From NCBI RefSeq assembly GCF_002252625.1, contig NZ_NQKW01000001.1, forward strand, positions 248,001 through 312,000: a stretch of 64,000 nt of DNA, given 5' to 3'. The position numbers and the translations under genes are program-made. The DNA comes from Synechococcus sp. 1G10 (GTDB lineage: Bacteria; Cyanobacteriota; Cyanobacteriia; PCC-6307; Cyanobiaceae). This document shows, in pieces, positions 25,883 through 34,302 of the stretch; position 1 is the stretch's first letter, and every line of letters begins with the position of its first letter. The notes below the pieces were generated by a model, which was not told where the DNA came from, made no database searches, and saw nothing but the letters and a program-made list of their open reading frames with translations.

Positions 25883-27808
25883 ATGAATCAGCGCTGGCGT
25901 CTGTTCGCTCTCTGGCTGCTCCCGATCGGAGTGGCTCTGTTTCTTGGCTGGCAGGTGCTGGGGAACGGCGGCGCCAGCCGGTTCACCCCTGAGGGCCGCA
26001 CCGACACAGTGGCTCCGCGCAATGCGGCAGTCGCACGGATGAGCTACGGCCGCTTCCTCGACTACATCGAGGCGGGCCGGGTCACAGCGGTCGACATCTT
26101 CGATGGTGGTCGCAGTGCCGTGATCGAAGCGGTGGATCCTGACCTCGACAATCGCGTTCAGCGCCTGCGGGTCGATCTGCCCGGTCTGGCTCCCGAGCTG
26201 ATCAACAACCTCAAGGCCCAGGGCATCAGCTTCGACATTCACCCCCCTCGCACCACACCTCCGGCCCTGGGAATCCTGGGCAATCTGCTTTTCCCCCTGC
26301 TGCTGATCGGCTCACTGATCTTTCTGGCGCGCCGTTCCTCGTCCATGCCCGGCGGTCCTGGCCAGGCGATGCAGTTCGGCAAGACCAAGGCCCGTTTCGC
26401 CATGGAGGCAGAAACCGGTGTCATGTTCGATGACGTGGCCGGAGTGGAAGAGGCCAAGGAGGATCTCGAGGAAGTGGTCACCTTCCTGAAGCAGCCTGAG
26501 CGGTTCACGTCCGTCGGCGCCAAGATCCCCAAAGGTGTGCTGTTGGTGGGCCCTCCGGGTACCGGCAAGACCCTGCTGGCCAAGGCCATCGCTGGCGAGG
26601 CCGGTGTCCCCTTCTTCTCCCTCTCCGGTTCGGAGTTCGTGGAGATGTTCGTGGGCGTCGGTGCGAGCCGAGTACGCGACCTGTTCAAGCGGGCAAAGGA
26701 AAACAGCCCATGCCTGATCTTCATCGATGAAATTGATGCGGTTGGCCGTCAGCGTGGAGCCGGCATCGGAGGCGGCAACGACGAGCGGGAGCAGACCCTC
26801 AACCAGCTGCTCACTGAAATGGACGGCTTCGAGGGCAACAGCGGCATCATCATCATCGCGGCCACCAACCGCCCCGATGTGCTCGATTCAGCCCTGATGC
26901 GTCCGGGTCGCTTCGACCGGCAGGTGAGCGTCGATGCTCCTGACATCAAGGGCCGCCTTTCGATTCTGAAGGTTCACTCGCGCAACAAGAAGCTGGCAGA
27001 GGATGTGTCCCTCGAAGCTGTTGCTCGCCGCACCCCTGGATTCACAGGCGCCGACCTCGCCAACCTGCTCAACGAAGCGGCCATCCTCACCGCCCGGCGG
27101 CGCAAGGAGGCCACAACGCTGGCTGAGATTGATGACGCCGTCGATCGGGTGATCGCCGGCATGGAGGGCAAACCCCTGACCGATGGCCGCAGCAAGAGAC
27201 TGATTGCGTATCACGAGGTAGGCCACGCTCTGGTCGGCACCCTGGTGAAGGACCACGATCCTGTCCAGAAAGTCACCCTCGTACCCCGCGGCCAGGCCCA
27301 GGGACTCACCTGGTTCGCCCCCGATGAGGAGCAGATGCTGGTGAGCAGATCCCAGCTCAAGGCCCGCATCATGGGAGCCCTTGGCGGACGGGTTGCGGAG
27401 GACGTGGTGTTCGGGCATGCAGAGGTCACCACAGGAGCTGGTGGTGACATCCAGCAGGTGGCGAGCATGGCCCGCCAGATGGTGACCCGTTTCGGGATGA
27501 GCGACCTTGGCCCGGTCTCACTGGAGGCTGGGAATCAGGAGGTGTTCCTCGGACGCGACCTGATGACCCGCAGCGACGTTTCAGATTCCATCTCCCGCCG
27601 CATTGATGAACAGATCCGCAGCATCGTCGACCTCTGCTATCGCGATACCCAGGCGTTGGTGGCCAGTCACCGCGATTGCATGGATCGCCTGGTGGAGATG
27701 CTGATCGAGAAGGAAACCCTCGATGGCGATGAGTTCCGTGCCGTGGTGGCCGAGTTCACAACCATCCCTGAGAAGGACCGTTTCTCCCCCCTGCTGCCCG
27801 CCGCCTGA
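25883..27808 (+). CDS. ftsH: ATP-dependent zinc metalloprotease FtsH
   Basis: This 641-aa membrane AAA+ protease has two N-terminal transmembrane helices (about 7-25 and 130-150), Walker A GPPGTGKT at 223-230, Walker [12 protein letters not shown], the SRH region and the zinc site HEVGH at 444-448. Cyanobacterial FtsH complexes degrade damaged D1 and other thylakoid proteins. Which paralogue this is cannot be settled by eye. The upstream 120 bp include an AT-rich segment (TTTACACTTGTTAAAAATT near 25853) that could hold the promoter. psb29/thf1, whose product affects FtsH levels, lies 1.2 kb downstream. Confidence 0.96.
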   Translation: MNQRWRLFALWLLPIGVALFLGWQVLGNGGASRFTPEGRTDTVAPRNAAVARMSYGRFLDYIEAGRVTAVDIFDGGRSAVIEAVDPDLDNRVQRLRVDLPGLAPELINNLKAQGISFDIHPPRTTPPALGILGNLLFPLLLIGSLIFLARRSSSMPGGPGQAMQFGKTKARFAMEAETGVMFDDVAGVEEAKEDLEEVVTFLKQPERFTSVGAKIPKGVLLVGPPGTGKTLLAKAIAGEAGVPFFSLSGSEFVEMFVGVGASRVRDLFKRAKENSPCLIFIDEIDAVGRQRGAGIGGGNDEREQTLNQLLTEMDGFEGNSGIIIIAATNRPDVLDSALMRPGRFDRQVSVDAPDIKGRLSILKVHSRNKKLAEDVSLEAVARRTPGFTGADLANLLNEAAILTARRRKEATTLAEIDDAVDRVIAGMEGKPLTDGRSKRLIAYHEVGHALVGTLVKDHDPVQKVTLVPRGQAQGLTWFAPDEEQMLVSRSQLKARIMGALGGRVAEDVVFGHAEVTTGAGGDIQQVASMARQMVTRFGMSDLGPVSLEAGNQEVFLGRDLMTRSDVSDSISRRIDEQIRSIVDLCYRDTQALVASHRDCMDRLVEMLIEKETLDGDEFRAVVAEFTTIPEKDRFSPLLPAA

Positions 27809-27944
27809 TCCAGGCAAACCTGAATGAGGCTGTGAGAAGGATATGGCTGGGGCAGGTTCTTAACCGAAGCTTGTCCCCCAGACTCGGACCAGTGCTTAAC
27901 ATGAGCCATCACGCGTTCAGATCTTGAGCAGCACCCATTCTCCA

Positions 27945-28160
27945 ATGGAGTCGTATAGCGGCTACCACGGCGATGACTGGAGTCCGCAGCGGCTGGCATT
28001 CCACCAGAACCTTGAGCGCTTCGCTGATCGCGTAGGCCTGATTGTTGGACTACAGAGTAACGGAAAGCTTAATCAGGATCAAGCGTATGATGAAATCCGC
28101 TCGCTCTGGAAGGAGCTTAAGGGCAGCAAGAATGGTCTCAAGATTTCAGACAAAGACTGA
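27945..28160 (+). CDS. Small conserved cyanobacterial protein (DUF7219-like)
   Basis: This 71-aa hydrophilic protein starts at ATG 27945. It contains RLAFHQNLERFADRVGLIVGLQ and NQDQAYDEIRSLWKELKGSKN (cited in parts), a pattern I associate with a short helical family found in most cyanobacteria next to photosynthesis or protease genes. Its codons are noticeably less GC-rich than those of neighbours. Function is unknown. A bidirectional terminator follows. Confidence 0.75.
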   Translation: MESYSGYHGDDWSPQRLAFHQNLERFADRVGLIVGLQSNGKLNQDQAYDEIRSLWKELKGSKNGLKISDKD

Positions 28161-28235
28161 GTCTTGACTTGCTGCTTTTCGCGCAGATATAGTTTTCCGA
28201 GAAACGCGCAGCGCTATTTCTGAATAATGAATATT

Positions 28236-28272
28236 AAAATGGCCCTCAACTTAGTTGGCTGAGGGCCATTTT
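28236..28272. terminator. Bidirectional terminator between the small protein gene and clpP
   Basis: AAAATGGCCCTCA and TGAGGGCCATTTT form a perfect 13-bp stem; the loop contains a smaller CAAC/GTTG stem. A and T runs at both ends suit termination on either strand between convergent genes. Confidence 0.92.
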
Positions 28273-28336
28273 GCTGGAGCGAGCGGGCTCAAGTATAAAC
28301 TCAGGCGAATAAATCTAATCGCCCTGCTGGACTAAC

Positions 28337-28933
28337 TCAAACTGGACGGACAGAGCGCTTGTCAATCACTTTATCAATCAACCCATAACTCACTGCCTCC
28401 GCGGGAGACATGAAGAAGTCACGATCAGTATCGAGCTGGATGCGATCCAGAGGTTGACCTGTTCGGTCAGCAAGTTCCCTGTTCAGCTTGTCCTTGAGGA
28501 AGAGAATTTCATCAGCCTGAATGCGTATGTCGCTGGCTTGGCCGCGAGCACCGCCCAGGGGCTGGTGAATCATGATCCGGGAATGGTGCAGGCTGCTGCG
28601 CTTACCCTTTGCTCCAGCTGTGAGCAAAAAAGCGCCCATGCTGGCGGCCAACCCCACACAGACGGTCTGAACGTCAGGCTTGATGTGCTGCATCGTATCG
28701 AAGATGCCAAGGCCGTCGTAAACGGATCCACCAGGGGAATTGATGTAGAGGAAGATATCTTTCTCCGGATCCTCAGATTCCAGGAAAAGCAACTGGGCGA
28801 CGACCCGATTGGCCGATTCTGACGTGACCGGCTCGCCCAGAAAGATGATCCGCTCGCGCAGGAGCCTTGAGTAGATATCAAAGGCGCGCTCACCCCGGCC
28901 CGAATCCTCAATCACGATCGGGATCATCGGCAA
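28337..28933 (-). CDS. clpP: ATP-dependent Clp protease proteolytic subunit
   Basis: This 198-aa serine protease subunit has the catalytic triad Ser98 (GLAASMGAF), His123 (MIHQPLGG) and Asp172 (DTDRDFFMS). It forms tetradecameric chambers with ClpC or ClpX partners and, in cyanobacteria, with ClpR. Complete triad and length place it among active ClpP paralogues (ClpP1-3). The start may be ATG 28933 or 28927. It is divergent from psb29/thf1 and 3 kb from the adaptor gene clpS. Confidence 0.95.
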   Translation of the reverse strand: MPMIPIVIEDSGRGERAFDIYSRLLRERIIFLGEPVTSESANRVVAQLLFLESEDPEKDIFLYINSPGGSVYDGLGIFDTMQHIKPDVQTVCVGLAASMGAFLLTAGAKGKRSSLHHSRIMIHQPLGGARGQASDIRIQADEILFLKDKLNRELADRTGQPLDRIQLDTDRDFFMSPAEAVSYGLIDKVIDKRSVRPV

Positions 28934-29028
28934 TGGCAGAGCAACTTGCCCGATCCTACCGAGGACGGTGCACCACCCGCCCGATCGGTTCGGGGGGGTG
29001 CAGCGCTAAGGTCCAGGCATTCGAGCGG

Positions 29029-29805
29029 ATGAGTGTGAGCGCCTGCCTCACCGTTGCTGACAGCAAGCGTGCCTTCCACGCAGCCTTCCCCCATGTGATC
29101 GGTCCTCTGTACCGGCGCATGGTCGATGAGCTGCTCGTTGAGTTGCATCTGCTCAGCCGGCAGAGTGGATTCCGCAGCGACGGCCTGTTCGCGGTGGGGC
29201 TTACCCAGGTCTTTGATGGCTTCTCCAAGGGCTACCGCCCCGAGGGGCAGAGTGAACCTCTGTTTGCCGCCCTCTGCGCCTCATCGGGCTTCGATGCGCA
29301 GCAGATTCGCGCCCAACACGCCGCTGCCGTGGCGGCAGTGGGAGAGCACAGCCTGGATGAGGTGAAGCATTGGCTGGCCCAGCGGGGCAAGGGCGCTCCT
29401 GAGCCGATTGCTGGGGTGCTGGCCGGAATCGACAGGACTGATTTCCACTACTCGCGCCTGTTCGCCGTTGGACTGCTCAGCCTGCTGCAGCGAGCCCGTG
29501 GTGCCGAATCCATGGAGCCCCAGGCCCTCAGGGAAGCCGCCCATGAGATCGGCGAATCCATGGGCCTGATGAAGGAGAGGGTCGACAAGGACCTGACCCT
29601 CTACGCCAGCAACCTCCAGAAGATGGCCCAGGCCGTCGAGCTGATGGAGGAGACCCTGGCCGCCGAACGGCGCAGAAGGGAACGTCAGGCCCAGGGGAGC
29701 CAGGTCACCCCTGCCGCCAGCGACTCTGGCGAAGCCGAAACCAAAACCGAAACAGCCAACGTGGTGCCCGAATCAAACCCTCCCGCCTCGCCCCAGGGGA
29801 GCTGA
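29029..29805 (+). CDS. psb29: Photosystem II biogenesis protein Psb29/Thf1
   Basis: This 258-aa, mostly helical protein has the Thf1 signature TVADSKRAFHAAFPHVIGPLY and later FDGFSKGYRP and LMKERVDKDLTLYASNLQKMAQA (cited in parts). Thf1/Psb29 is required for normal PSII repair and influences FtsH accumulation and phycobilisome degradation. The C-terminal 45 residues are polar and low-complexity after a coiled-coil-like ERRRRERQ stretch. ATG 29029 begins the conserved domain. Confidence 0.93.
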   Translation: MSVSACLTVADSKRAFHAAFPHVIGPLYRRMVDELLVELHLLSRQSGFRSDGLFAVGLTQVFDGFSKGYRPEGQSEPLFAALCASSGFDAQQIRAQHAAAVAAVGEHSLDEVKHWLAQRGKGAPEPIAGVLAGIDRTDFHYSRLFAVGLLSLLQRARGAESMEPQALREAAHEIGESMGLMKERVDKDLTLYASNLQKMAQAVELMEETLAAERRRRERQAQGSQVTPAASDSGEAETKTETANVVPESNPPASPQGS

Positions 29806-29858
29806 GGCCGGAGCGATTGGCCCCTGGCCGATTCAACTCACAGGTTCAGCTCGCCGGT

Positions 29859-31385
29859 TCATCGGTCACTGGTCTTTTCAGAGCCTGACTGTCCCACTGC
29901 TGCCGAAGATGGGGCCTGAGTCGGCTGGGTAGTTGCCGCCGCTGGCACTTTTGGAGCCGCCAGCCTGAGGGACCCCCACAACCACGACAACCCCGCATCG
30001 CCTCCAGGGGAAGCTCCCGGCTTGGGTGCTGCCGCCGGAGCCGACAGGATCTCCAGTTGGGTGGCGCGCCGGGCCACCGCCGGCAGATCCGGGGGCAGCA
30101 AGCCAAGGGCAGCGAGGGCGTCTGGCCTGGCCCTCAGGCTGAGCCCACCGCCTGCCGGTGGCCTGGCCGCCGCAAAACGTTCAGCACCGGGCAGACCTGC
30201 GCCGAGCACGAACAGCAACTCCGGGGCGCCACCGCTGGTCGGCACCACCCAGCGCCAGCCCCCCAGGGGGGTACCGTCATCGCGCAACCAGAGACTGCTG
30301 GCCAACTTGGCCCTGCCAGCGCTGGCCGTTGCGGAATTCCCTGCTGAACTCGGTACCGCATTCCCTGGGGTGGAAGGAGATTTCTGGTCGCTCAGGCCCT
30401 GCCGCTTGAGAGCCTGGCCCAGGGCCGACAGCCAGCGGGTCCAGCCGGAGCGCTCCTGACCGACCGCCAGCTGCAACTCCAGCGACGCCTGAAAGGGGCC
30501 CTTGGGCTGGGGTCTGAGCCGGAGCAGGAACGGAGTCTTCTGGAGACGCTCCAGGGAAGCCTGGTCGAGTCCGTAACGGTCCATCAGCGGTTGCCGGATC
30601 ACGGCATTGCTGAGCAGGGCGTCGAGCAGCAGGTCAAGCCGGGCCCCTGCCACCTCCAGCAACAGATCGGGCGGGAGGGGCTCGCTGCTTGCGCTCGGCG
30701 CTGGTGGCAGCGATGGGGCTGGAGCCACCGAATCGGGCTTGGCGCTGGCCTCCCCCTGCCAGCTGAGGCCATCGGCTTCGGCGCTGACCGTGAGGCAGCC
30801 CTGCTGGAAACGCTGCAACAGCGGGGCTAGATCACCGGAGATCTGAGCCAGGGCGAGCTTGGTCCAGGCCACAGCCTGGCGGCTGCGCAGCAGGTTGACG
30901 CAACGTTGCTCCAGTCCACGGGGCGTCCGGGCGGTACGGCGCAGTTGCTGCTGGAGCGTCTGGAAGGAGAGGGGGTCGGGAGCAATCACGACCAGATCGT
31001 CCACCCGCACGGCACGGCCAGGCAGTGGAGCGCTGGCCTGGGGGCCGAACAACCGGGCCGGCACCACCAGATGGGCCGAGCCTTCCCGTCCCCAGAACTG
31101 CCACCAGGTCCCCCGCTGGCGTGTCCACAGCCGGGTGGCCGACTCGACGCCCAGGCGTTCCTGCCACAGCAGGGGGACCGGCCTGGCGTCACCCGACTGA
31201 AAACTCTGAACAAGAGTGGCCATCCCCACCACCCGCTCCAGCCCCTCGGCGTTGGAGCGGGGAAACCGGTGCAGCTGGCTGGCCGGAGCCAGCACCAGCA
31301 TGGCGATCAGCGCCGAGGTGATCGGCAAGGGCCCCAGACGGGGAGCAGGCGGCAGACCCTTCCAGCGCGGCAGGGTGAGCGTCAT
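29859..31385 (-). CDS. Conserved hypothetical secreted or membrane-anchored protein
   Basis: This 508-aa protein has an N-terminal hydrophobic segment (about 20-36, ITSALIAMLVLAPASQL) that may be a signal anchor. It is followed by WWQFWGREGSAHLVVPARLFG, a DDLVVIAPDPLSFQTL-type segment and repeats of an 'estimate-type' alpha/beta pattern reminiscent of DUF3352-like proteins. Two Ala/Pro/Ser-rich linkers (about 215-240 and 325-350) separate domains, and the C-terminus is low complexity. I do not recognise a specific function. Confidence 0.6.
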   Translation of the reverse strand: MTLTLPRWKGLPPAPRLGPLPITSALIAMLVLAPASQLHRFPRSNAEGLERVVGMATLVQSFQSGDARPVPLLWQERLGVESATRLWTRQRGTWWQFWGREGSAHLVVPARLFGPQASAPLPGRAVRVDDLVVIAPDPLSFQTLQQQLRRTARTPRGLEQRCVNLLRSRQAVAWTKLALAQISGDLAPLLQRFQQGCLTVSAEADGLSWQGEASAKPDSVAPAPSLPPAPSASSEPLPPDLLLEVAGARLDLLLDALLSNAVIRQPLMDRYGLDQASLERLQKTPFLLRLRPQPKGPFQASLELQLAVGQERSGWTRWLSALGQALKRQGLSDQKSPSTPGNAVPSSAGNSATASAGRAKLASSLWLRDDGTPLGGWRWVVPTSGGAPELLFVLGAGLPGAERFAAARPPAGGGLSLRARPDALAALGLLPPDLPAVARRATQLEILSAPAAAPKPGASPGGDAGLSWLWGSLRLAAPKVPAAATTQPTQAPSSAAVGQSGSEKTSDR

Positions 31386-31700
31386 GGTGGGGGAGAGGTC
31401 ATGGCAAAAAGCGTGGTGCGTCGGCGAACCGGACGGTCCAGGCGGCCACCGGCTGCCTCCAGCAGCCCGGTGTGAGCGGCGTACACCAGCCTTTGGCGGC
31501 GATCAGCTTGGTCGCACCCGACCCTGCGGAAGCCACAAACATTTGAGTGCCCGGGGCCGTGCAGAGTCACATTGAAGTTGGTCGCGGATCACTTCGACGG
31601 CAGCCAGGCGCACCTGCTCCTGAGTGCTTGCCCACACTCTGGTTCGGACTTTGAAGCTGCTTGGGTCTGTTGAGAGGAGGGATCCGTAGCCAATCTGTAG
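31386..31700. other. 315-bp stretch without a convincing gene
   Basis: Between the 508-aa gene and the small membrane protein downstream of petN there is no convincing gene. The minus strand has a 65-codon frame (31503-31700) directly continuing after the TGA of the small protein. It has no ATG and could start only at GTG 31637 (44 codons, containing QVRLAAVEVIRDQLQ). Its codons are less GC-biased at third positions than neighbours, so it may be a decayed C-terminus or a small RNA region. No tRNA fold was found. Confidence 0.4.
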
Positions 31701-31874
31701 TCAGCGTCGCCCAGAGGACAGACGACCTGAGGACGGTCGTGGTGACTGCTTGGCCCGGCGACGGTCGCGCCATTCAACGACGGAGAGGTAGACCACCCCG
31801 CCCGTCACGAAAACCAGCAAAATTGTGGCGGTCAACGCCAGGACATTGGTGCTGGAGAGGGGAAAGTCAGGCAT
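31701..31874 (-). CDS. Small single-helix membrane protein downstream of petN
   Basis: This 57-aa peptide begins at ATG 31874, 27 bp after the petN stop on the same strand. It has one clear transmembrane helix (NVLALTATILLVFVTGGVVY, residues 10-29) followed by the positively charged WRDRRRAKQ and a Ser/Arg-rich tail. Topology suggests a thylakoid or plasma-membrane single-span protein. I cannot match it to a named photosystem or cytochrome subunit. Confidence 0.6.
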   Translation of the reverse strand: MPDFPLSSTNVLALTATILLVFVTGGVVYLSVVEWRDRRRAKQSPRPSSGRLSSGRR

Positions 31875-31901
31875 CCGGGTGAGGAGTTGGCCCTGGGTCG
31901 A

Positions 31902-32003
31902 TCAGAAATTGATCGTGCCGTCGCCATTGCGGCCCCAGACCACCATGGCGATCGAGAAGCTGAACAGTGCTGCCAGGGAAGCCCAGGCGAAGGAGATGAG
32001 CAT
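31902..32003 (-). CDS. petN: Cytochrome b6f complex subunit PetN
   Basis: This 33-aa protein consists of one transmembrane helix. The segments [19 protein letters not shown] and NGDGTINF match PetN (subunit VIII) of the cytochrome b6f complex almost exactly in length and pattern. It is needed for assembly and stability of b6f. The start ATG 32003 is 67 bp from the divergent clpS start. It is too short for most automated gene callers. Confidence 0.95.
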   Translation of the reverse strand: MLISFAWASLAALFSFSIAMVVWGRNGDGTINF

Positions 32004-32070
32004 GGGGTCGCCCAAGCAACGGTTGAACAGAGTTTACCTAGTGTGGGGACGACTCAGATCCAGTTCAACG

Positions 32071-32361
32071 ATGGCAGCCTCGGGAGTTCAGACGATCCCG
32101 GCCGGTATCCGGCAACGCCAGCGCTATCCCCATCTTCGGGTCGTTGTTCTCGACGACGACGTCAACACTTTTCAGCACGTGGTGAACTGCCTCGTGCGCT
32201 ACCTGCCTGGTATGGGACCAGACCGGGCCTGGGAACTGGCTCATCAAATCGACTCCGAGGGTTCGGCCGTCGTCTGGAGCGGACCCCAGGAGCAGGCTGA
32301 GCTCTACCACCAGCAGCTCAGCCAGGAGGGCCTGACGATGGCGCCTCTGGAGCGGGACTGA
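32071..32361 (+). CDS. clpS: ATP-dependent Clp protease adaptor ClpS
   Basis: This 96-aa adaptor delivers N-degron substrates to ClpC/ClpA. The core RVVVLDDDVNTFQHVVNCLV, AWELAHQIDSEGSAVVW and QAELYHQQLSQEGL match ClpS. The usual Asn-Asp-Asp at the N-degron pocket reads Asp-Asp-Asp here, a change that could alter substrate choice. ATG 32071 was chosen; the frame extends upstream over petN but is not coding there. Confidence 0.92.
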   Translation: MAASGVQTIPAGIRQRQRYPHLRVVVLDDDVNTFQHVVNCLVRYLPGMGPDRAWELAHQIDSEGSAVVWSGPQEQAELYHQQLSQEGLTMAPLERD

Positions 32362-32380
32362 CCATGCCCTGGAACTGACC

Positions 32381-32421
32381 GATCCTCGCGTCTCGCGTCT
32401 CGCGTCAGGCCAGCGAGGATC
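32381..32421. repeat. Hairpin enclosing three tandem TCTCGCG-type heptamers
   Basis: GATCCTCGC (32381-32389) and GCGAGGATC (32413-32421) form a perfect 9-bp inverted repeat. The left arm and loop contain the heptamer CTCGCGT three times in tandem. It lies 20 bp after clpS and could be a terminator without a T-run, or a slippage-prone tandem repeat. Confidence 0.7.
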
Positions 32422-32482
32422 AGCTGGGACCTTCGCCGGCTTAACGGGCCTGCCTAGGGTTGATTCCCGGAGAGAAAGACCC

Positions 32483-32764
32483 ATGGGCCGGGTGGTGATC
32501 ACCCACAGCACCTACGTGGAGGGGCTGATCCCGGTGCTGAAAGTTCTGGCTCAGGACGAGGGCATCGATACGATCACTCCGGCCGTGATCAGCCGGGTCA
32601 AGGGACACAGTCCTCGCCTGCGACTGCGGGTATCAGTTCCGATCAACGGTGGGTACAAGCTGCTGGCCCGCCGCGGCAGCACCGCCCAGGAAGTGTTCGT
32701 GCTCACCAACTGGTCAAAGGAAAAGCTCCAGGAACGTCTGGAGCTTCTCTGCCTCAAGGGCTGA
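32483..32764 (+). CDS. DUF2103 family protein
   Basis: This 93-aa protein matches the cyanobacterial DUF2103 family: MGRVVITHSTYVEGLIPVL at the start, TITPAVISRVKGHSPRLRLR in the middle and GYKLLARRGSTAQEVFVLT at the end. The family is sometimes annotated as metal-binding, though no clear cysteine/histidine cluster is present here. It is basic and cytosolic, and may bind nucleic acid. Function is unknown. Confidence 0.85.
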   Translation: MGRVVITHSTYVEGLIPVLKVLAQDEGIDTITPAVISRVKGHSPRLRLRVSVPINGGYKLLARRGSTAQEVFVLTNWSKEKLQERLELLCLKG

Positions 32765-32956
32765 ATGGGGTGAACCGCTGTGCCGTCTTGCCCCAGTGTT
32801 CGACCTGGTAGTACCAGAGGGGTGGTCAAAGTGGGGCTTCGTTTCCGGCAACGAGGCCGGTATACGTCACCGTCACGACAGACCACCCACGTCGAAGAGG
32901 GAGTCAGATCAGAAAACTGTGAAAGGCAGTCACCAACACAGCAGTCCGCAGAAACT

Positions 32957-34219
32957 CTAAGGGGTACGGGCCGTTGGGAGTGGCCAGATCGCCCGTACCT
33001 CAGCCAAGCGCAGGGTCGCCTCCTTGACACGCTCGGGGGCACCTGAAGCCTTGAGCTCCACGGTGAGGTGACCCAGCTTGCGCCCGGGCCGGGCCAGACG
33101 TTTGCCGTACCAGTGCAAATGGACATCGGCAAGCGCCTCCAGGGCCTGGCGTTGGCCGGCGTAGGCCGCGGTGGAGGTTTCGAAACCCAGCAGGTTCACC
33201 ATCAACGCGCCGCTCAGGGTCATGGTGGTGTCCCCCAGGGGCTCTCCCGAGACAATGCGCACCTGCTGGGCGAACTGGCTGGTGCGACACGCTTCGATGG
33301 TGTAGTGGCCGGAGTTGTGGGTCCTCGGCGCCAGCTCATTGATCAGCAGCCCCGAGGGTCCGTAGAAGAATTCGATCGAGAGCACTCCCACGTAATCGAG
33401 GGCGGCCAGCAGTGAGGCCGCCACGTTGCGGGCACGCGCCTCCACCGCCTGGCTGGCGGCAGCGGGGGCGAGCACCCAATCGCAGACCTGATCGTGCTGG
33501 TGCGTCTCCACCAGGGGGTAGCACTGAACCGCGCCTAGATGATCGCGGCAGGCCACCAGCGCCAACTCCTGCTCGAAAGCCACGAACTCCTCCAGCAACC
33601 ACAGGCTGGGATCCACCGCCTCGATCAGGGCTTCCAGCTCCGCCTGAGTGCGGATCACCCGGGTACCGCGCCCGTCGTAACCACCCCGCACCGCCTTGGC
33701 CATCAAGGGGAAATCGAACCCGACCGGGATGCGCGGCGGCAGGGGCAAAGCCGGCGCCGGCGCTTCTCCGGCGCTATCGCGGGCCCCGGCGCCGGCCAGC
33801 GCAGGATCCAGCTGCTTGGTTGGGGCCGGGGCCGGGGGAGTGAGAATCTGCTCCAGCGGGAACCAGCGCGGCGAGGGCAGGCGCAACCGCTCCAGCAGCT
33901 GGCGCTGCCGGCGCTTGCAGACCAGATCCGCCAGGGAATCGAGCCGGGGAATGAACACCACGCCCTCCTGCTCGAGCGGGGCGAGGGAGTCGAGATCGAG
34001 CCATTCGTTTTCGAAGCTGATCGCCGATGTCCTCTGGGCCAGGCTGCGGGTGGCCGCCAGATCGCTCAGCGGTGCCCGCACCACACTGGTGGCCAGCCGT
34101 GCGGCCGGATCGGAGAGTTCCGGGGTCTGCACATGGAGCTCAATGCCCTGCTCCCGTGCCGCAGCCGCCAGCATCCAGGCCAGTTGGCCGCCCCCCACCA
34201 CGCCGATACTGCCGCCCAT
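32957..34219 (-). CDS. purK: 5-(carboxyamino)imidazole ribonucleotide synthase PurK
   Basis: This 420-aa ATP-grasp enzyme carboxylates AIR in purine synthesis. It begins GGSIGVVGGGQLAWML, then shows ISFENEWLDLD, VRGGYDGRGTRVI and YVGVLSIEFFYGPSGLLINE with NELAPRTHNSGHYTIEAC (cited in parts). Between residues 128 and 164 there is an Ala/Pro-rich insertion that interrupts the ATP-grasp domain. I chose ATG 34219; seven residues further upstream are possible. Confidence 0.95.
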   Translation of the reverse strand: MGGSIGVVGGGQLAWMLAAAAREQGIELHVQTPELSDPAARLATSVVRAPLSDLAATRSLAQRTSAISFENEWLDLDSLAPLEQEGVVFIPRLDSLADLVCKRRQRQLLERLRLPSPRWFPLEQILTPPAPAPTKQLDPALAGAGARDSAGEAPAPALPLPPRIPVGFDFPLMAKAVRGGYDGRGTRVIRTQAELEALIEAVDPSLWLLEEFVAFEQELALVACRDHLGAVQCYPLVETHQHDQVCDWVLAPAAASQAVEARARNVAASLLAALDYVGVLSIEFFYGPSGLLINELAPRTHNSGHYTIEACRTSQFAQQVRIVSGEPLGDTTMTLSGALMVNLLGFETSTAAYAGQRQALEALADVHLHWYGKRLARPGRKLGHLTVELKASGAPERVKEATLRLAEVRAIWPLPTARTP

Positions 34220-34302
34220 CGCTGACCTCACTGACCACACGGCACCGGGCCGCGCGCCAATTCAGCAGCTTGCCACTCCCCTGACCATCAGCCTGGGCTC
34301 CC

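Noticed and set aside
27845-27885. Stem-like CTGGGGCA...TGTCCCCCAG after ftsH
   Set aside because: The pairing is imperfect, the loop long and there is no T-run; not enough to call a terminator.
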